A DNA stretch of 64,000 nt from Lucinisca nassula (lineage: Eukaryota > Mollusca > Bivalvia > Lucinida > Lucinidae): positions 132,370,717 to 132,434,716 of the forward strand of contig OY757015.1 of NCBI GenBank assembly GCA_963580285.1, written 5' to 3'. This document shows, in pieces, positions 20,735 through 31,730 of the stretch. Position numbers and translations under genes: made by a program. The number at the start of each line of letters is the position of its first letter. Position 1 is the first letter of the stretch. The notes under the pieces were generated by a model. The model was given only the letters and a program-made list of their open reading frames with translations, searched no databases and was not told the DNA's origin.

Positions 20735-20923
20735 AGATAGATAGATTCACCATGTTTGCATTATTTGCTGGCTCCCAGCTTGCACATTGTCAAAATTGGA
20801 AGAACAGGTAACCAGACCCCCCTGACCTTTTAAGGTCAGGGGGGTCTGATTACCTATTTTTCTAACACTGACAACCTTCAGACTAGGAACCAGCAGATAA
20901 TGCAAATAAGGTGAATAGATAGA
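20735..20923. mobile_element. Palindromic MITE, ~190 bp
   Basis: Arms extend from GATAGATAGATTCACC and TTTGCATTATTTGCTGGCTC on the left to their complements on the right. The centre is ACCAGACCCCCCTGACC, TTTTAA, GGTCAGGGGGGTCTG. Single copy in this window. No ORF. Confidence 0.75.
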
Positions 20924-21164
20924 TGTGTACAAAGGCAAACAGAACACCTGAGGCGAAATCTTTATCAGTGTCCTCAGGATGTGTCCCAAGGTGATATTTA
21001 CTTAGTTATTTCACACTGTAAGTTGTTGACTTTTTTAAGTAGTAAATTAAATCATCAAACTTTAATGATCCGTTAATCACATGTTAATCAATTTTGATGG
21101 AATTATCTAATCCCCTTCTTTTTGTCTATTGGTGCTTGAATGAGTCCGAGATCTATTTGTGGCG

Positions 21165-21345
21165 CATGACAGCTTAGTGCACTTGCCTCTGATGCTAGAG
21201 GTACCGGGTTCGATCACGACAGCAGCAATAAAATTACGGTGTCCGAACATGCTCCATTGGCATCATTTGCAGGGAAGAATGTCATAAAGTGCACCATCCT
21301 TCGGATCAGGAGATTAACTGGAGGCCCCCTGTGCAGGTTAAAGTA
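21165..21345 (+). mobile_element. tRNA-derived SINE S4, plus strand
   Basis: A box-like ACAGCTTAGTGCACTTGCC and B box GGGTTCGATCACG, then TAAAATTACGGTGTCCGAAC and GTGCACCATCCTTCGGATC, as in the copy at 25641-25830. Confidence 0.7.
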
Positions 21346-21699
21346 CCCTTACAATGAATTATCGAACAAATAATGAATTTATCTTCTAATCTACTGCAAA
21401 TGGAAATCGAAAGTATATCAATCTTGTATCGTCGCAACATGGGTTTTCGCGACAAGTAAGTTCTAAAAACTTTATAAATTCGACTATTTGATTACCTTAC
21501 TAGTTTATCTGTTGAACACTGGAAGGACTTGTATCCAGACTCTTGCGAAAGGATTTAACAACCCGCTGAGCTACGTGTCCGTTTGTTGGGGACAAGTTTC
21601 TAGCCTTGCAAAATATTACCAGGAAGCACTCAGAGCTGGTTCTCAGCTGCGGGGACCAGCTTGGAGGGTGCACACTAATGTCCGGTAAATGTCCGGAAT

Positions 21700-21915
21700 G
21701 TGTGGGGTAAGGATGCGTTTTCCCTAATATCTCGACTTCGGGTGGACAGAATTCAATAAAAATTTATATCAAATAAACGTTTTAGCTCCATTTCAAAAAC
21801 ATTATGAATAAAACATATTTATCATTTGTAACCTCTTAGGGGTTCGTTTTTGAATTAGGTTTGTCCGGAATGTTTCCGGACTGTGTCCTGGATGGTGGAA
21901 GGAATCCGGGACGTT
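21700..21915. repeat. T1 repeat unit, left part (interrupted by foldback)
   Basis: Contains GTCCGGAATGTGTGGGG, TAATATCTCGACTTCGG, AGCTCCATTTCAAAAAC and CTGTGTCCTGGATGGTGG. The same text forms a ~190-bp tandem at 25837-26440. It continues at 24491-24528 (GGGAGTAGTGGTAAGTC), so the foldback element inserted in the middle of this repeat. Confidence 0.6.
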
Positions 21916-22102
21916 TCCCCACAAACCATTTCCTCCCCTAATCGTTTCCTCCCCAAGACGTTTCCTCCCTGGTCGTTACCCGCCCCCTAGTCGTTTCGCC
22001 CCCCCCCCCCCCCCTAGTCGTTTCGTCCACTTCTCAATGTAATACTAATTTTCACTTTTATTATGATAAGAGGCAAATATGTAAGTAGCATCATCGCCAT
22101 GT

Positions 22103-22702
22103 GGAATCGAGACAATTCATCGACAAGACAACTCATCGACACGGTTTTTGAAGACAATTCATCGACACAATTGAAGACAACACATCGACACCTTTTGAAG
22201 ACAATTCATCGACACATTTGTGTGAAGGTAATTGGCAATCATAGGTAATTAACGGTAATTATGGATAAGTGGTACAATGTGTTTGATTGATCTATGAGGG
22301 GTAAAAATACAAATACACATGTATGATAAAAATTTGAGTAATATGATAATCGTTATGTTTGTATGGCACACGCCGATTAACAAAATAGTTCGAATAATGA
22401 TGTAATTGATTGTTTGTCCATGATTTATATTAACTGGCACGTGCCCTCAAAATAAGTATGAAATAAACGAATAAATAAATGAAAGATAAAAAGAAAGAAA
22501 GAAAAAGAAAATGTATAAGAATGAACGAAAGAAACAAGACATATAATGTCTACGAATGAATGAAAGAAAGAAAAATAGATTGTCAGAGAGACAGACAGAC
22601 AGTTTAAAAACGCATATAAAGACTCACCAGTATTACACGTTATACATACATACATACATACATACATACATACATACATACATACATACATACATACATA
22701 CA

Positions 22703-22733
<31 letters not shown>

Positions 22734-23181
22734 GTTCGTGCGGACGGGAGGGTGGGCGGTCGGACAGACAGATGGAGGCAGAAAGACAGACAGACTGGTA
22801 AAAAACTCACAAAAGCTTACCAGTATTACACGTTCTGTGCTGCCAGTTGTCACAACCATCACACTGAAACGCATGCTGCTGCCGACGAACTTCTTTCGAA
22901 CACACAATACACAGAAAATCGAGTCTCTTAATTGTCATAAATAAGCCAAAACATTGAATTAATATATTCTAAATTCGTTATTTTTAACATAAACGTGATG
23001 ATAAATCATTTTATTTTCAAAACAATGTCTTCATTTTATCAGCTTGTGTATGATTTCATTATAATAATGTGTCGATGAGATGTCTTCAAAAAGTGTCGAT
23101 GAGTTGTCTTCAATTGTGTCGATGAATTGTCTCCAAAAACCGTGTCGATGAGTTGTCTTGTAGATGAACTGTCTTGTTCCC
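22103..23181. mobile_element. Inner inverted-repeat element with 8-bp duplication
   Basis: Arms 22103-22218 and 23067-23181 consist of iterated GACAATTCATCGACA units in inverse orientation. The element is flanked by identical CGCCATGT at 22095-22102 and 23182-23189. An 8-bp duplication fits hAT, P or Merlin-type integration; the GG start is more Merlin-like, but this is not decidable here. It is nested within the larger foldback element. Confidence 0.7.
22641..22732. repeat. Microsatellite (TACA)n, ~23 units
   Basis: Uninterrupted TACA/CATA repeats. The ORFs over it on either strand (MYVCMYVC and IHTYIHTY) are repeat artefacts. It is followed by GGACAGACAGATGG-type degenerate repeats to about 22800, with ACTCACCAGTATTACACGTT-like text on both sides. 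Confidence 0.95.
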
Positions 23182-23344
23182 CGCCATGTCACGTCAGCCT
23201 AAGGATAACTTATCCTTAGATACCGGCGGCACCGGGTCTTAAAAGCGGCCACTCGGGGAGGTGTGACTAGGACTTATTACACTTAAATTATTGAGGCTTT
23301 TTTCTTCGAAATTTTAGTGTAACCATTTACCGGTCATCTTTTTT

Positions 23345-24122
23345 TTTATTCTTTCTTTTATTATTTTATTCATTTTTTTTCTTAATTCTTCTTATTATTT
23401 TTTCTTAAATCTTATTTTTTTCAATCTTAAGTATATTTTTTATTATCTTTTTTTTACATTTTGCTTATTATCTTTTCTTTCTTTCATTCATTTTTTTTCA
23501 CTGGTTTTACTTTTGTTACATATTTCATACTTCATCATGACTGTTCATCTTTTCAACCGTTTCTTGCCGACACTGTGAAAGAAACGACCGACCAATTAAA
23601 GACAATTGATTTTTTCACAACTCGCCATTAATCTCTGTTGGCCTACTCTGTTAATGAACCAACCAACCAATTTAAAACAAAACTGATAAAGGTGCTTAAG
23701 CGATATTGAAAGACGTTTAACTTTGGATCAAAGTTTATTCTTTCCTTTACTATTTTATTCACTTTTTTTTTCTTAATTCTTTTTATAATTTTATTCTTAT
23801 TTCTTATTTTTACAATCTTATGTATATTTTTTTACTATCTTTTTGTTTACATTTTGCTTATTATCCTTTTCTTTTTCTTTCTTTCATTCATTTTTTTTCA
23901 TTGGTTTTACATTTGTTACATATTTCATTCTTCATCATGACTGTTTACCTTTTCAATCGTTTCTTGCCGACACTGTTAAAGAAACGACCGACCAATTAAA
24001 GACAATTGATTTTTTAACAACTCGCCATTAATCTTGGTTGGCATATTCTGTTAAAGAACCAACCGACCAATTTAAAACAAAACTTAAGCGATAATTAAAG
24101 ACGTTTAACTTTGGATCAATGT
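23345..24122. repeat. Direct duplication, ~390-bp unit, two copies
   Basis: Both copies run from a T-rich tract (TTTCTTAATTCTT, TTTACATTTTGCTTATTATC) through CGTTTCTTGCCGACACTGT and AACGACCGACCAATTAAAGA to GACGTTTAACTTTGGATCAA. They are about 390-400 bp apart with moderate divergence. No ORF. Confidence 0.75.
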
Positions 24123-24524
24123 ATTTTCACTACTCATCATTAATCGCATTAATTGCGTGGTTAATGTGTCAAATCAAATAAACAATGTGATTAACGGTAT
24201 TGATCAAAACAGGTAATACTTATCATAATTCCTTATTAATATTTTCATTCAAAGAACATGTTCTTCTCTCTCTCTTTCTCTCTATCTCATATATGAATCT
24301 TATGTATATATATATAATATAGGAAAATAGTTTGGGAGCGAATCTACTAGGGTTTGGGGACGAAACGACAAGGGCTAGGGAGGCGAAACGACTAGGGGCC
24401 AAAAAGGGGGGCGAAACGACTAGAGGGAAACGACCAGGGGGAAACGTCTTTGGGCGTAACGTCTTAGGGCGAAACGTCTTGTTACCATTGGGAGTAGTGG
24501 TAAGTCAAAAATTAATAAAATTTG

Positions 24525-24557
<33 letters not shown>
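24525..24557. repeat. Microsatellite (TTTC)n
   Basis: About eight units of TTTC beside the continued T1 repeat. Confidence 0.9.
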
Positions 24558-24561
24558 ACTA

Positions 24562-25830
24562 ATACTGCAATCGGTCACATTTGGCCATTACTCGCAGTTG
24601 TATATTACATAGACTCCAGTTTTGCAGGATGGAAGCCTACACGGTAATCATGTGTACTCGTTTCTCATGGTACCAAGGGTTCCATGGTACCGAGGTAAAC
24701 AGTAGTTTGCTGCATTTTGAATCTTGTTCAATGTCTATGGACTTGATATCCTTACATCAATAAAATAGGATATATCTCTTTCCATTGAAATATATTTCAT
24801 AACATAGGTATGATAAATATCTGGATAAATATCTAGAAAGTTTAAAGCAGGTAAAATATGATTTTTCACATTTTCTCTTCAACACCTGGTTGTTACATTT
24901 GCCTTTCATTTATTTTTAAAATACCCACTGATTTTTCTTTCGTGGCTTAAGATTTTCTCAGGTAGTTCTTCTAAACCGAAATATGGAAGAGCCACTCTGC
25001 GTGTTTCATGTTAATATACACTGCCTTCTATAAATTTAGCATTAAAAGTAATTTTAGCCTTATGTGCACAGATGGTCGATCTGTGAATGCATTCATTAAA
25101 ACGCTTTAATCTTTCCCAGTATTTCTGTGCCTCAATGACACATCTGAGGATAAACGTAGAAGTTAAAGTTATATGATGAATCACACTTGCTCGACTTTCT
25201 CATAACCCTCTTGATGAATTGTACCCCCTGTGTCTCAACTGTAGCTTACTTTCAATATACCATTTGCAGGATTAAAAGCAGTCAAAATTATTTTACATCA
25301 TTTGTGCAGTTTTTCCAATCTGAAAAAGTAAAGTACATTGCTTTAAATAATACAAAATGCTGTTACATGCATTTTTAGTTGAATCGGTTCCTTACATTTG
25401 TCACATCCCTATTTGCCTTGGTACCACGGGAATGCCTGTTGGCATGAGAAATTTCTGCCTATGTAAATATTTGACAGGTTTGTAAATACAAGCTGAAGTA
25501 TTGTGATCAATACACCTCCGATCCTTAATTGTAAGAAGAGATCCTATAGAAATTTACCATAAAATTATTTTAGTGCTGAATAGCTCTAGTTTGGAAAAGT
25601 TTACAATGTAGCATTAACTACCTTGGTACCATGGGAAACCGGGCTTTTATGGTAGGGTTCTTTAACCTGCACAGGAGATGGTTCTCCCTGCACATGGGGC
25701 CTCCAGTTAATGTCCCGATCCGAATAACGGTGCACTTTTCGGACACCGAAATTTTATTGCCGCTGACGGGGATTGAACCCGGGACCTCTAGCATCAGAGG
25801 CAAGCGCACTAACCACTGAACTATCACGCT
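24562..25830 (-). mobile_element. SINE S4, minus strand, split by an insertion
   Basis: 24562-24655 carries the S4 tail part (CAGACTCCAGTTTTGCAGG-like text and GGAAGCCTACACGGTAATC). 25641-25830 carries the body and the tRNA-like head (minus-strand B box GGGTTCAATCC). At 17 kb the two parts are contiguous, so about 1 kb has been inserted between them. Confidence 0.65.
24658..25640. mobile_element. Insertion with GGTACC-containing inverted ends
   Basis: Left end GTTTCTCATGGTACCAAGGG, right end CCTTGGTACCATGGGAAACC, its inverse. A second, inner pair follows (TTCCATGGTACCGAGG at 24682 and CCTTGGTACCACGGGAAT at 25418). The interior is AT-rich with no convincing ORF. Confidence 0.55.
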
Positions 25831-25836
25831 ATCAGT

Positions 25837-26440
25837 TAAAATTTTCTACTCCATTCTAAAATATTAATAAAATATTTTTCGTTCTATACCTCTTAGATGT
25901 ACATTTTTGAAATTGATTTGTCATTGAGGTTTCCGGATTGTGTCCGGGCTGTGTGGAGTAGTGGTGCATTATCATAATATCACGACTTGTGGTGATCACC
26001 AATTGATAACAATTGTATCAAATAATATTTTAAGCTCCATTCTAAAAGAATACTAAAAATATTTTATTTTTATACACCTGATTGAGGGAATTCTAATGAG
26101 TACCCACAACCCGCATTGTGTCCTGGATGTTGGTGGTAGTGGTGCGTTTTCCTTTAATTTATCTCGACTTGTGAAAGTCAGAAATTAATAAAAAAAATGT
26201 ATCAGATAAAATTGTGTGTCCCATTCTAAGAGATCATTAAAATGTTTTTCGTTTTTCACCTCTTAGGGGTCCATTTTTGAATTTGATTTATCCGGGATGC
26301 TCTCGGATTGTGTCCGGGATGTGTGAGGTAGTGGTAAATTATCATAATAGCTGGGCTTATTGTGGTCACTAATTGATAACGATTGTGCCAGACAAAATTT
26401 TGAGCTCCATTCTAAAAGAATATTAAAATATTTTCTTTTT
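25837..26440. repeat. T1 repeat, ~190-bp tandem, about three units
   Basis: Units contain CTCCATTCTAAAA, TCTTAGGGGTCCATTTTTG, GGATTGTGTCCGGG and GTAGTGGTGCATTATCATAA. There is partial similarity to 21700-21915 and 24491-24528. Confidence 0.65.
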
Positions 26441-26920
26441 ATACACCTCAATGAGACAGTTCTAATATGTACCCAGAACCCTTTTTCATAAAAAAGTATG
26501 GAAATACAATATACCACTGTAAACCACGTTTTCTCATTTGAGAACTCACATGTTTTGAGTACCCACAACCTTTTTTTTTTTTTTTTTGATAAAAAGAAAG
26601 TAGGAAAATATCATATATCACTGTAAACCACGTTTTCTCATTCTCACAAACCATGTTTTGAGCAAAAATGAGGGAAATAATTCACACCCCTTTTAACCCC
26701 ACGCTTCTTTATATAAATCAGAGATATTTTTCTTATAAATACTGCAAACATAGGTTGTGTGTGCTCGTTAGAACCGCCTCATTGAGGCGGTTTTAACGAG
26801 TACCCACAACCTATGCAAAAATAAGAAAAATAATTTATACCCCCGTAAACCCCAGTTTTCTCTATATAAACTGGGGTATAAGGGGGTCTTTTATTTCACG
26901 GACTTGTTCACGTGATGATT
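26441..26920. mobile_element. Hairpin MITE cluster, subtype C with duplicated half-sites
   Basis: 26717-26917 holds a good hairpin (GTGTGTGCTCGTTAGAACCG and complement). It ends with the subtype C terminus CGGACTTGTTCACGTGATG. Before it, 26441-26660 has two further half-cores (GAGTACCCACAACC, TGAGTACCCACAACC) and a repeated AAACCACGTTTTCTCATT, which suggests local duplication. Confidence 0.6.
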
Positions 26921-26954
26921 ACGAAAGAAATAATGCACACCCGTGTAAATCTTG

Positions 26955-27480
26955 TATATATCACGAAAACACGCCTATATAATTTTGACCTCGATGAACC
27001 CCACTTTTATATACATCGCTGTAGACCCCACTTTTCTCTATTGACAAAACACAAACCATGTTTTTAGAAAATACGAAAGAAATAATGCACGTCCATGTAA
27101 ATCCTACTTCTCTCTATATAAAGTAGCAGTCTACATGGGTGGTCATTACACCACTTTTATTAGTAAAACCGGGGTTAACAGGGGTATAAATGTGTTACTT
27201 AATTCTGCTCAAAACATAGTTTGAAACCGCCTGGTCGTTCTCATGGAGTCCCTACAATCTATGATCTATGTTTAGAGCAGAAATATGAAAACTATCGGAT
27301 TTTTTGTTTTATCGGAAAAATTTCATTTAATGTTTGCGAAATTCTCTGTGTACTCGAGTAGGTGTGTTTTCGTAATGAGATAAAAATCTAATATTTTCCA
27401 TATCTCGGTGGGTTGATTCAAACAAGTACCCACAATCGATGTTTTGAGCAGAAATAAGGAAAATAATTTTCGTAAAGTCA
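26955..27480. mobile_element. Hairpin MITE cluster, subtype B fragments
   Basis: ATCACGAAAACACGCCTATA at 26958, then CCCCACTTTT-type arms. 27160-27379 is a diverged element ending GGTGTGTTTTCGTAATG, and 27400-27480 is another half (GTACCCACAATCGATG). No coding capacity. Confidence 0.55.
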
Positions 27481-27514
27481 CTAAATGCTTACTTGCGAAT
27501 AACAATAACATTCT

Positions 27515-27757
27515 CGCCCCCGCCCATCGACGCTTGGAGAAACAGATTGGGCTGCAGGGGGCTTCCACGCAGAGCTGAAACTGGCCAGACATGAGTACTG
27601 GTTAACCGCTTGAACGGACTTAGCCTGCCTAGGCAAATTGGTGTGAGTCAGACTGTTCCGTGCATATAAATCTTTTGGTTTAAAGTCCTACAACACCAGA
27701 AGCAACGTCTCCAAAACGTCCTAAGTAGTGTTGACTGGGACATTAAACCTCAATTAA
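27515..27757 (+). mobile_element. SINE S1, plus strand
   Basis: Head GCCCCCGCCCATCGACGCTT, body GAGCTGAAACTGGCC and GTACTGGTTAACCGCTTG, tail GTTGACTGGGACATTAAACC. An internal deletion shortens it. Sequence 27758-28263 has no recognisable feature. Confidence 0.7.
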
Positions 27758-28263
27758 AAATACAGCATTCATTCAACATATCAATTGGACCCAATTTTTC
27801 CCTTCACAAGCTGTGGAAATAACCGTTTCTACTCATGATTTCAATACATGTATGCAGCACGCGTCAACTTATTACGAGTTATTATCAACAGGTCCATGGA
27901 ATGTATACCAAGGTAAACCCGAATATATCTATAAATTAGAGTGTCATACTTTCTGGTTCTAGAAATAACACCATGTATTTGAATATTTGTAACTTTATTT
28001 TTTACATATTTCTGCTCCAAATACAATTAGGGGAAGTAATTGTGATGGCTCTGACGCACTGAGTGAGATTATTGTGCATTGACCCATATTTAACAGTTGA
28101 CAAATTCTGGTGAAAAATTGCATGCACTATGTGGTAAAATATGAACATAGTATGTATTTTGTATCAATATCCTAAAATAGTGTGGAAATCGGGAAGCGAT
28201 TGGTCCATTCCGGTCCGTTCCGGTAATTAGGTCCGTTTCATCCGCTTGGACGGGTAAAGTCCA

Positions 28264-28907
28264 GCACTTGGAAGAAAGAGAGATTAGATTAAACATATTT
28301 ATTGCTTATATTTGCAAGCAAGGGGTCGGGCCACAAGTTATCTCAACATTAGTTACGGCCCTTCCCCTACAATGCACAAACAGAGCATTAAGCAAATAAT
28401 AGCGATCACGTCGCTAACAAGTATATGAGCATAATACAGACACGGATAATAGGTGGATGATAATGAATATTGGAGGGGATGAGAAAACATGACAGGGACG
28501 ATTGCTGAGGGTGGGTACACTTATACTTGGAATTATACTTGTTCGGTCTGAGCTTTTGATAAAACGTTGAAATATGAAATTGTTGTCTTCAGTGTTAAGG
28601 TTTGGGTTTCCAAACATCAATAGTTCAACACTAAGAGGCTGAAAAGTTCGTACAGAATTAAATAGAGTCAAACGTTGGTTATTATATATGTTACATCGAA
28701 AGAAAAAGTATTCTGCATTTTCGATTTCAACTAAACAGCTACAAGTAGGATCTGGGCATAAGAAGTTGTTATACAGGTCAGCATTCAGATTACTGCAATA
28801 ATTGCGGATTCTTGCATGCAGAACTGCCAAACGCCTTTCACCAGAAAAATAATATTTAGGTATTGTATAATAGTTTTCGTTTGGGCATTTTAAATGATAC
28901 TTAAAAG
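28264..28907 (-). pseudogene. Non-LTR retrotransposon (LINE) 3' end
   Basis: The minus-strand frame reads ..KCPNENYYTIPKYYFSGERR.. then LAVLHARIRNYCSNLNADLY.. with the zinc-ligand-like CPDPTCSC and FFFRCNIY, then a FQPLSVELLMFGNPNLN stretch. This matches the C-terminal domain after the reverse transcriptase in many animal LINEs. It continues into a 3' UTR with AATAAATATG and a TAATCTAATC tail near 28264. The 5' side is truncated where a hairpin MITE half begins (28905). It is open for over 160 codons, so it is not very old. Confidence 0.75.
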
Positions 28908-29001
28908 ACGAAAATGTAATTTATACCCCATTTAACCCCAGTTTTACTTTATAAAAGTGGGGTTTAAGTGGGTCAAAATTATATAGGCGTGTTTTCATGA
29001 T
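28905..29001. mobile_element. Hairpin MITE subtype B, right half
   Basis: ACCCCAGTTTTACTTTATAA, AAAGTGGGGTTTAAG and the terminus TATAGGCGTGTTTTCATGATG. Confidence 0.6.
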
Positions 29002-29151
29002 GATCCCTTTGTATGACAGTCTGATTTCTTTGCCACATATTGCTGTCTCACCCTTGCCAATCATTGCTTGGAATGGAAAATAATTTACATAGCAGTGGAT
29101 TTGTTTTTCAAAACCGCCATCTGTTGCATGTTTTGTTGACCATGCGATTAT

Positions 29152-29612
29152 GGGCCCTGCCCATCGGGGCTTGAAGAAATAGATTTTCGGCTGCAAGAGG
29201 CTTCCACGCAGAGCTGAAACCAACTGCACATGAGTACTGGTAAACCGCTTAGAGGGTCTAAGCCTGCCCAGGCAAAATGGCGCGAGTCGGATCGTCTATA
29301 CATATAAACCCTATTGGTTTCATTGGTTGGCAGTTTGTTTGTTTGAATAGGGGTTTTACGGACCCGTCAATACTATTTAGGTCATTTCGGAGACATTGCT
29401 TCCAATTTTGTGGGACTTTAACCCGACATTGAGGTGAAATGACATCTCAAGCCCAACCGCCCAATGAAACCAGAAGGCTTATATGCACTGGACGATCCGA
29501 CTCGATGGGCGGGAACGAATTGGTCGACAGGGCAAGAGATGTTATTCCATCTCAATTTCGGGTAAAAGTCCCACAAAATTGGAAGCAACGTCTCCAAAAT
29601 GACCTATATAGT
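29152..29612. mobile_element. SINE S1 composite (plus head, inverted tail, plus tail)
   Basis: 29152-29331 is an S1 head in plus orientation. 29332-29470 is an inverted tail (GTTTGAATAGGGGTTTTACG through TTTGTGGGACTTTAACCCG). 29535-29612 is again a plus tail (TCGGGTAAAAGTCCCAC). This is best read as one S1 inserted into, or recombined with, another in reverse. Confidence 0.6.
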
Positions 29613-29823
29613 GTTGACGCTCAGAACGTAGCGTATTATATTAACCTTTTTGCACTGTGTATTTGTGTAACGGGACTATTCATGTGAATGGTCGCATGTA
29701 GAATGGATGTTTTCTATCAAAACTCACTTGTGTATCTTCATTGAAAGGAAAAAAGGTCACATAGAATAATGACGGTTTACATAGAAGACCATGATTTGAA
29801 AGTAAACACGTAATAATAAAAAA

Positions 29824-30098
29824 GCATCACGTGATCACGTTAGCATTTCCGTTAAATGAACACCCCTCAAAACAGCAATTTATATGAGAAAACTGGGGTT
29901 TACAGGGGTATATATTATTTTTTTTACCCCAATACATAGGTTATGGGTAACCGTTAGAACCGCCTCGAGGCGGTTCTCACGAGAACCCACAACCTACCTA
30001 TGTTTTGAGAACAAGGCTGTTCTAACGAGCACCCACAACATATGTTTGAAGTATAAATTAGGAAAATATCGCAATGTTTCGTCAGAAAAAAAAATATA
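29824..30098. mobile_element. Hairpin MITE subtype C, rearranged
   Basis: Starts CATCACGTGATCACG, then AAAACTGGGGTTTACAGG, the core (CGTTAGAACCGCC and complement), an extra half-core (GTTCTAACGAGCACCCACAA), and TTAGGAAAATATCGCAATG. It lacks the usual right terminus. Confidence 0.55.
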
Positions 30099-30374
30099 GT
30101 TTTGAAGATTCGAAAACATCCAAAAATTTCTTATGGATATGTTATCGAAATAGGCAACATTCTAGTCTTTGCTTGTTGTTTCCTTAGGGTAGCCCAGAGG
30201 CTATACACGATTCATGCGAAAAGCGAAGATTCTGATCAGACTGCGCTGGCTTATCTGAGTCCCTTCGCTGGTCTCACGCATCTTTTTGCATTTCGAAAAC
30301 GCGCCTTTTCAAATACATTGTAAATTTTACAGACGAAAAGACCAACATCTTCAGAAGAAAAATTGACATGTTTT

Positions 30375-30620
30375 TCTTATTTCTGCACAAAACATAGACT
30401 GTTGTTACTCGTTAGAACTGCCTCTTGTGGAACGCTGTGGTGCAGTGGTAAAGCATCGGATTTGAGATCGACAGGTAGCCAGTTCGATCCCCGCGAGTGA
30501 CAAGTGTTGTTTCCTTGAGCAAGAGACTTTATCCACATTGCCTAGTATTGGTTCCTACCCAGGAAAAGAGGGCCAAATGGAAGATTAGTACTAGTACTAA
30601 ATGTGTTACCCTCTCTACAT
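30375..30620 (+). mobile_element. tRNA-derived SINE S5 inserted in a hairpin core
   Basis: 30375-30423 is the left half of a hairpin core (CTTATTTCTGCACAAAACAT to GTTAGAACTGCCTC). It is cut by a SINE head at 30424 with A box GTGGTGCAGTGGTAAAGC and B box AGTTCGATCCCCG. The body includes TTGAGCAAGAGACTTTATCC and GTATTGGTTCCTACCCAGG. Confidence 0.65.
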
Positions 30621-30898
30621 TACGATAACATACCCGTGCGCATTAATGCACTTTTTTACATCTCCAAAAACGGTCAATTTTCTGAAGAAAATTTGTGATA
30701 TTATTCTTATTTATACTCAAAACATAGATTGTGGGTGCTCGTTAGAACCGCCTCATTGAGGCGGTTCTAACGAGTACCCACAACCTATGTCTAGGAGCAG
30801 TAATACGGAAAATAATGTATACCCCCCTAAACCCCAGTTTTCCCTATATAAAGTGGGGTGTAAGGGGGTGTTCGTTTCACGGACTTGTTAGCGTGATG
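30621..30898. mobile_element. Hairpin MITE subtype C, full copy
   Basis: CATTACGATAACATACCCGT to CGGACTTGTTAGCGTGATG. The apex is nearly perfect: GGTGCTCGTTAGAACCGCCT, CATTG, complement. The flanks TTACATCTCCAAAAACGG and CTATATAAAGTGGGGTGTAAG are diagnostic. Confidence 0.8.
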
Positions 30899-30904
30899 AA
30901 ATAA

Positions 30905-30990
30905 AGTCGATTATTATTATTATTATTATTAATGCGTACCAAAAATTTATGTTTTAGAGCAGAATTTATGTTCTAGAGCAGAAATAACAA

Positions 30991-31024
<34 letters not shown>

Positions 31025-31025
31025 T
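30905..31025. repeat. Microsatellites (TTA)n and (AAT)n with hairpin scraps
   Basis: (ATT)n at about 30908-30931 and (AAT)n at 30990-31023, with two copies of TTTATGTTxTAGAGCAGAA between them. Confidence 0.85.
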
Positions 31026-31700
31026 TTAGCCCACTAAAACATGTAAAACCCCAGTTTTACTTAATAAAAGTGGGGTTCGAAGGGGGGTGGTGTGGATATA
31101 ATTATATAGGCGTGTTTTCGTGATGTCATGTTCTGGCTCATTAATATAATTTTGTCCTATTGTCCAGTGCTTAGTTTTGCATGTGTAGCATCATCACGAA
31201 AACACGCCTTATTATAATTTTGACCTCCTTAAACCCCACTTTTGTACAGTAAAACTGGGGTTCACAGGGGTATACATTATTTTACTTATTTCTGCTCTAA
31301 AACATAGATTGTGGGTAATCTTTAGAACCGCCTCACGGTTCTAACAAGTTCCCACAAACTATGTTTTGAGCAGAAATATGAAAAATATCAGATTTTTTAT
31401 ATAAAAAATCCATTTTTTTTGGTGAAAATTTATTCGATGTTTTTTAATAGATGTGTTTTCGTAATGTCATCACGAAAACACGCCTATATAATTTTGACCC
31501 ATTGAACCCCACTTTTATGTAGTAAAACTGGGGCTTACCGGGGTTAACCTTATTTTTCTTATTTCTGCTCTAAAATATAGATTGTGGGTACTCGTTAGAA
31601 CCGTCTCTTACGAGTACCCTCGATCTATATTTTTGTCAGAAATAAGAAAAATATCATAATTTTTCAACTTAAAATTTTCGCATTTCGGAGATAAAGTTAC
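31026..31700. repeat. Tandem segmental duplication, copy 1
   Basis: 675 bp containing a subtype B half (31026-31124), a 66-bp spacer and two abutting subtype B hairpin MITEs (31192-31466 and 31468 onward). It repeats at 31731-32406 with three differences by eye. A (TAC)n(TAA)n tract separates the copies. Confidence 0.9.
31192..31466. mobile_element. Hairpin MITE subtype B, full copy (also 31897-32171)
   Basis: CATCACGAAAACACGCCTTA to GATGTGTTTTCGTAATG. The apex is short (AACCGCCTCACGGTT). It is directly followed, after one T, by the next CATCACGAAAACACGCC. Confidence 0.85.
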
Positions 31701-31730
31701 TACTACTACTACTAATAATAATAATAATAA

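Larger units (their letters stand above)
21916..24490. mobile_element. Foldback element with sub-repeat arms (CTAGTCGTTTCG)
   Basis: Left arm 21916-22032: iterations of AATCGTTTCCTCCCC, AAGACGTTTCCTCCC and CCTAGTCGTTTCGTCC with a poly-C run. Right arm 24340-24490: the complementary iterations (GGACGAAACGACAAGG, GGGGAAACGTCTTTGG). Arms built of short direct sub-repeats are the hallmark of foldback-type transposons. The interior holds a second inverted-repeat element and a 390-bp direct duplication. No transposase found. Confidence 0.65.

Noticed and set aside
22425..22907. 160-codon ORF, minus strand
   Set aside because: Its centre is MYVCMYVC-type translation of the (TACA)n microsatellite.
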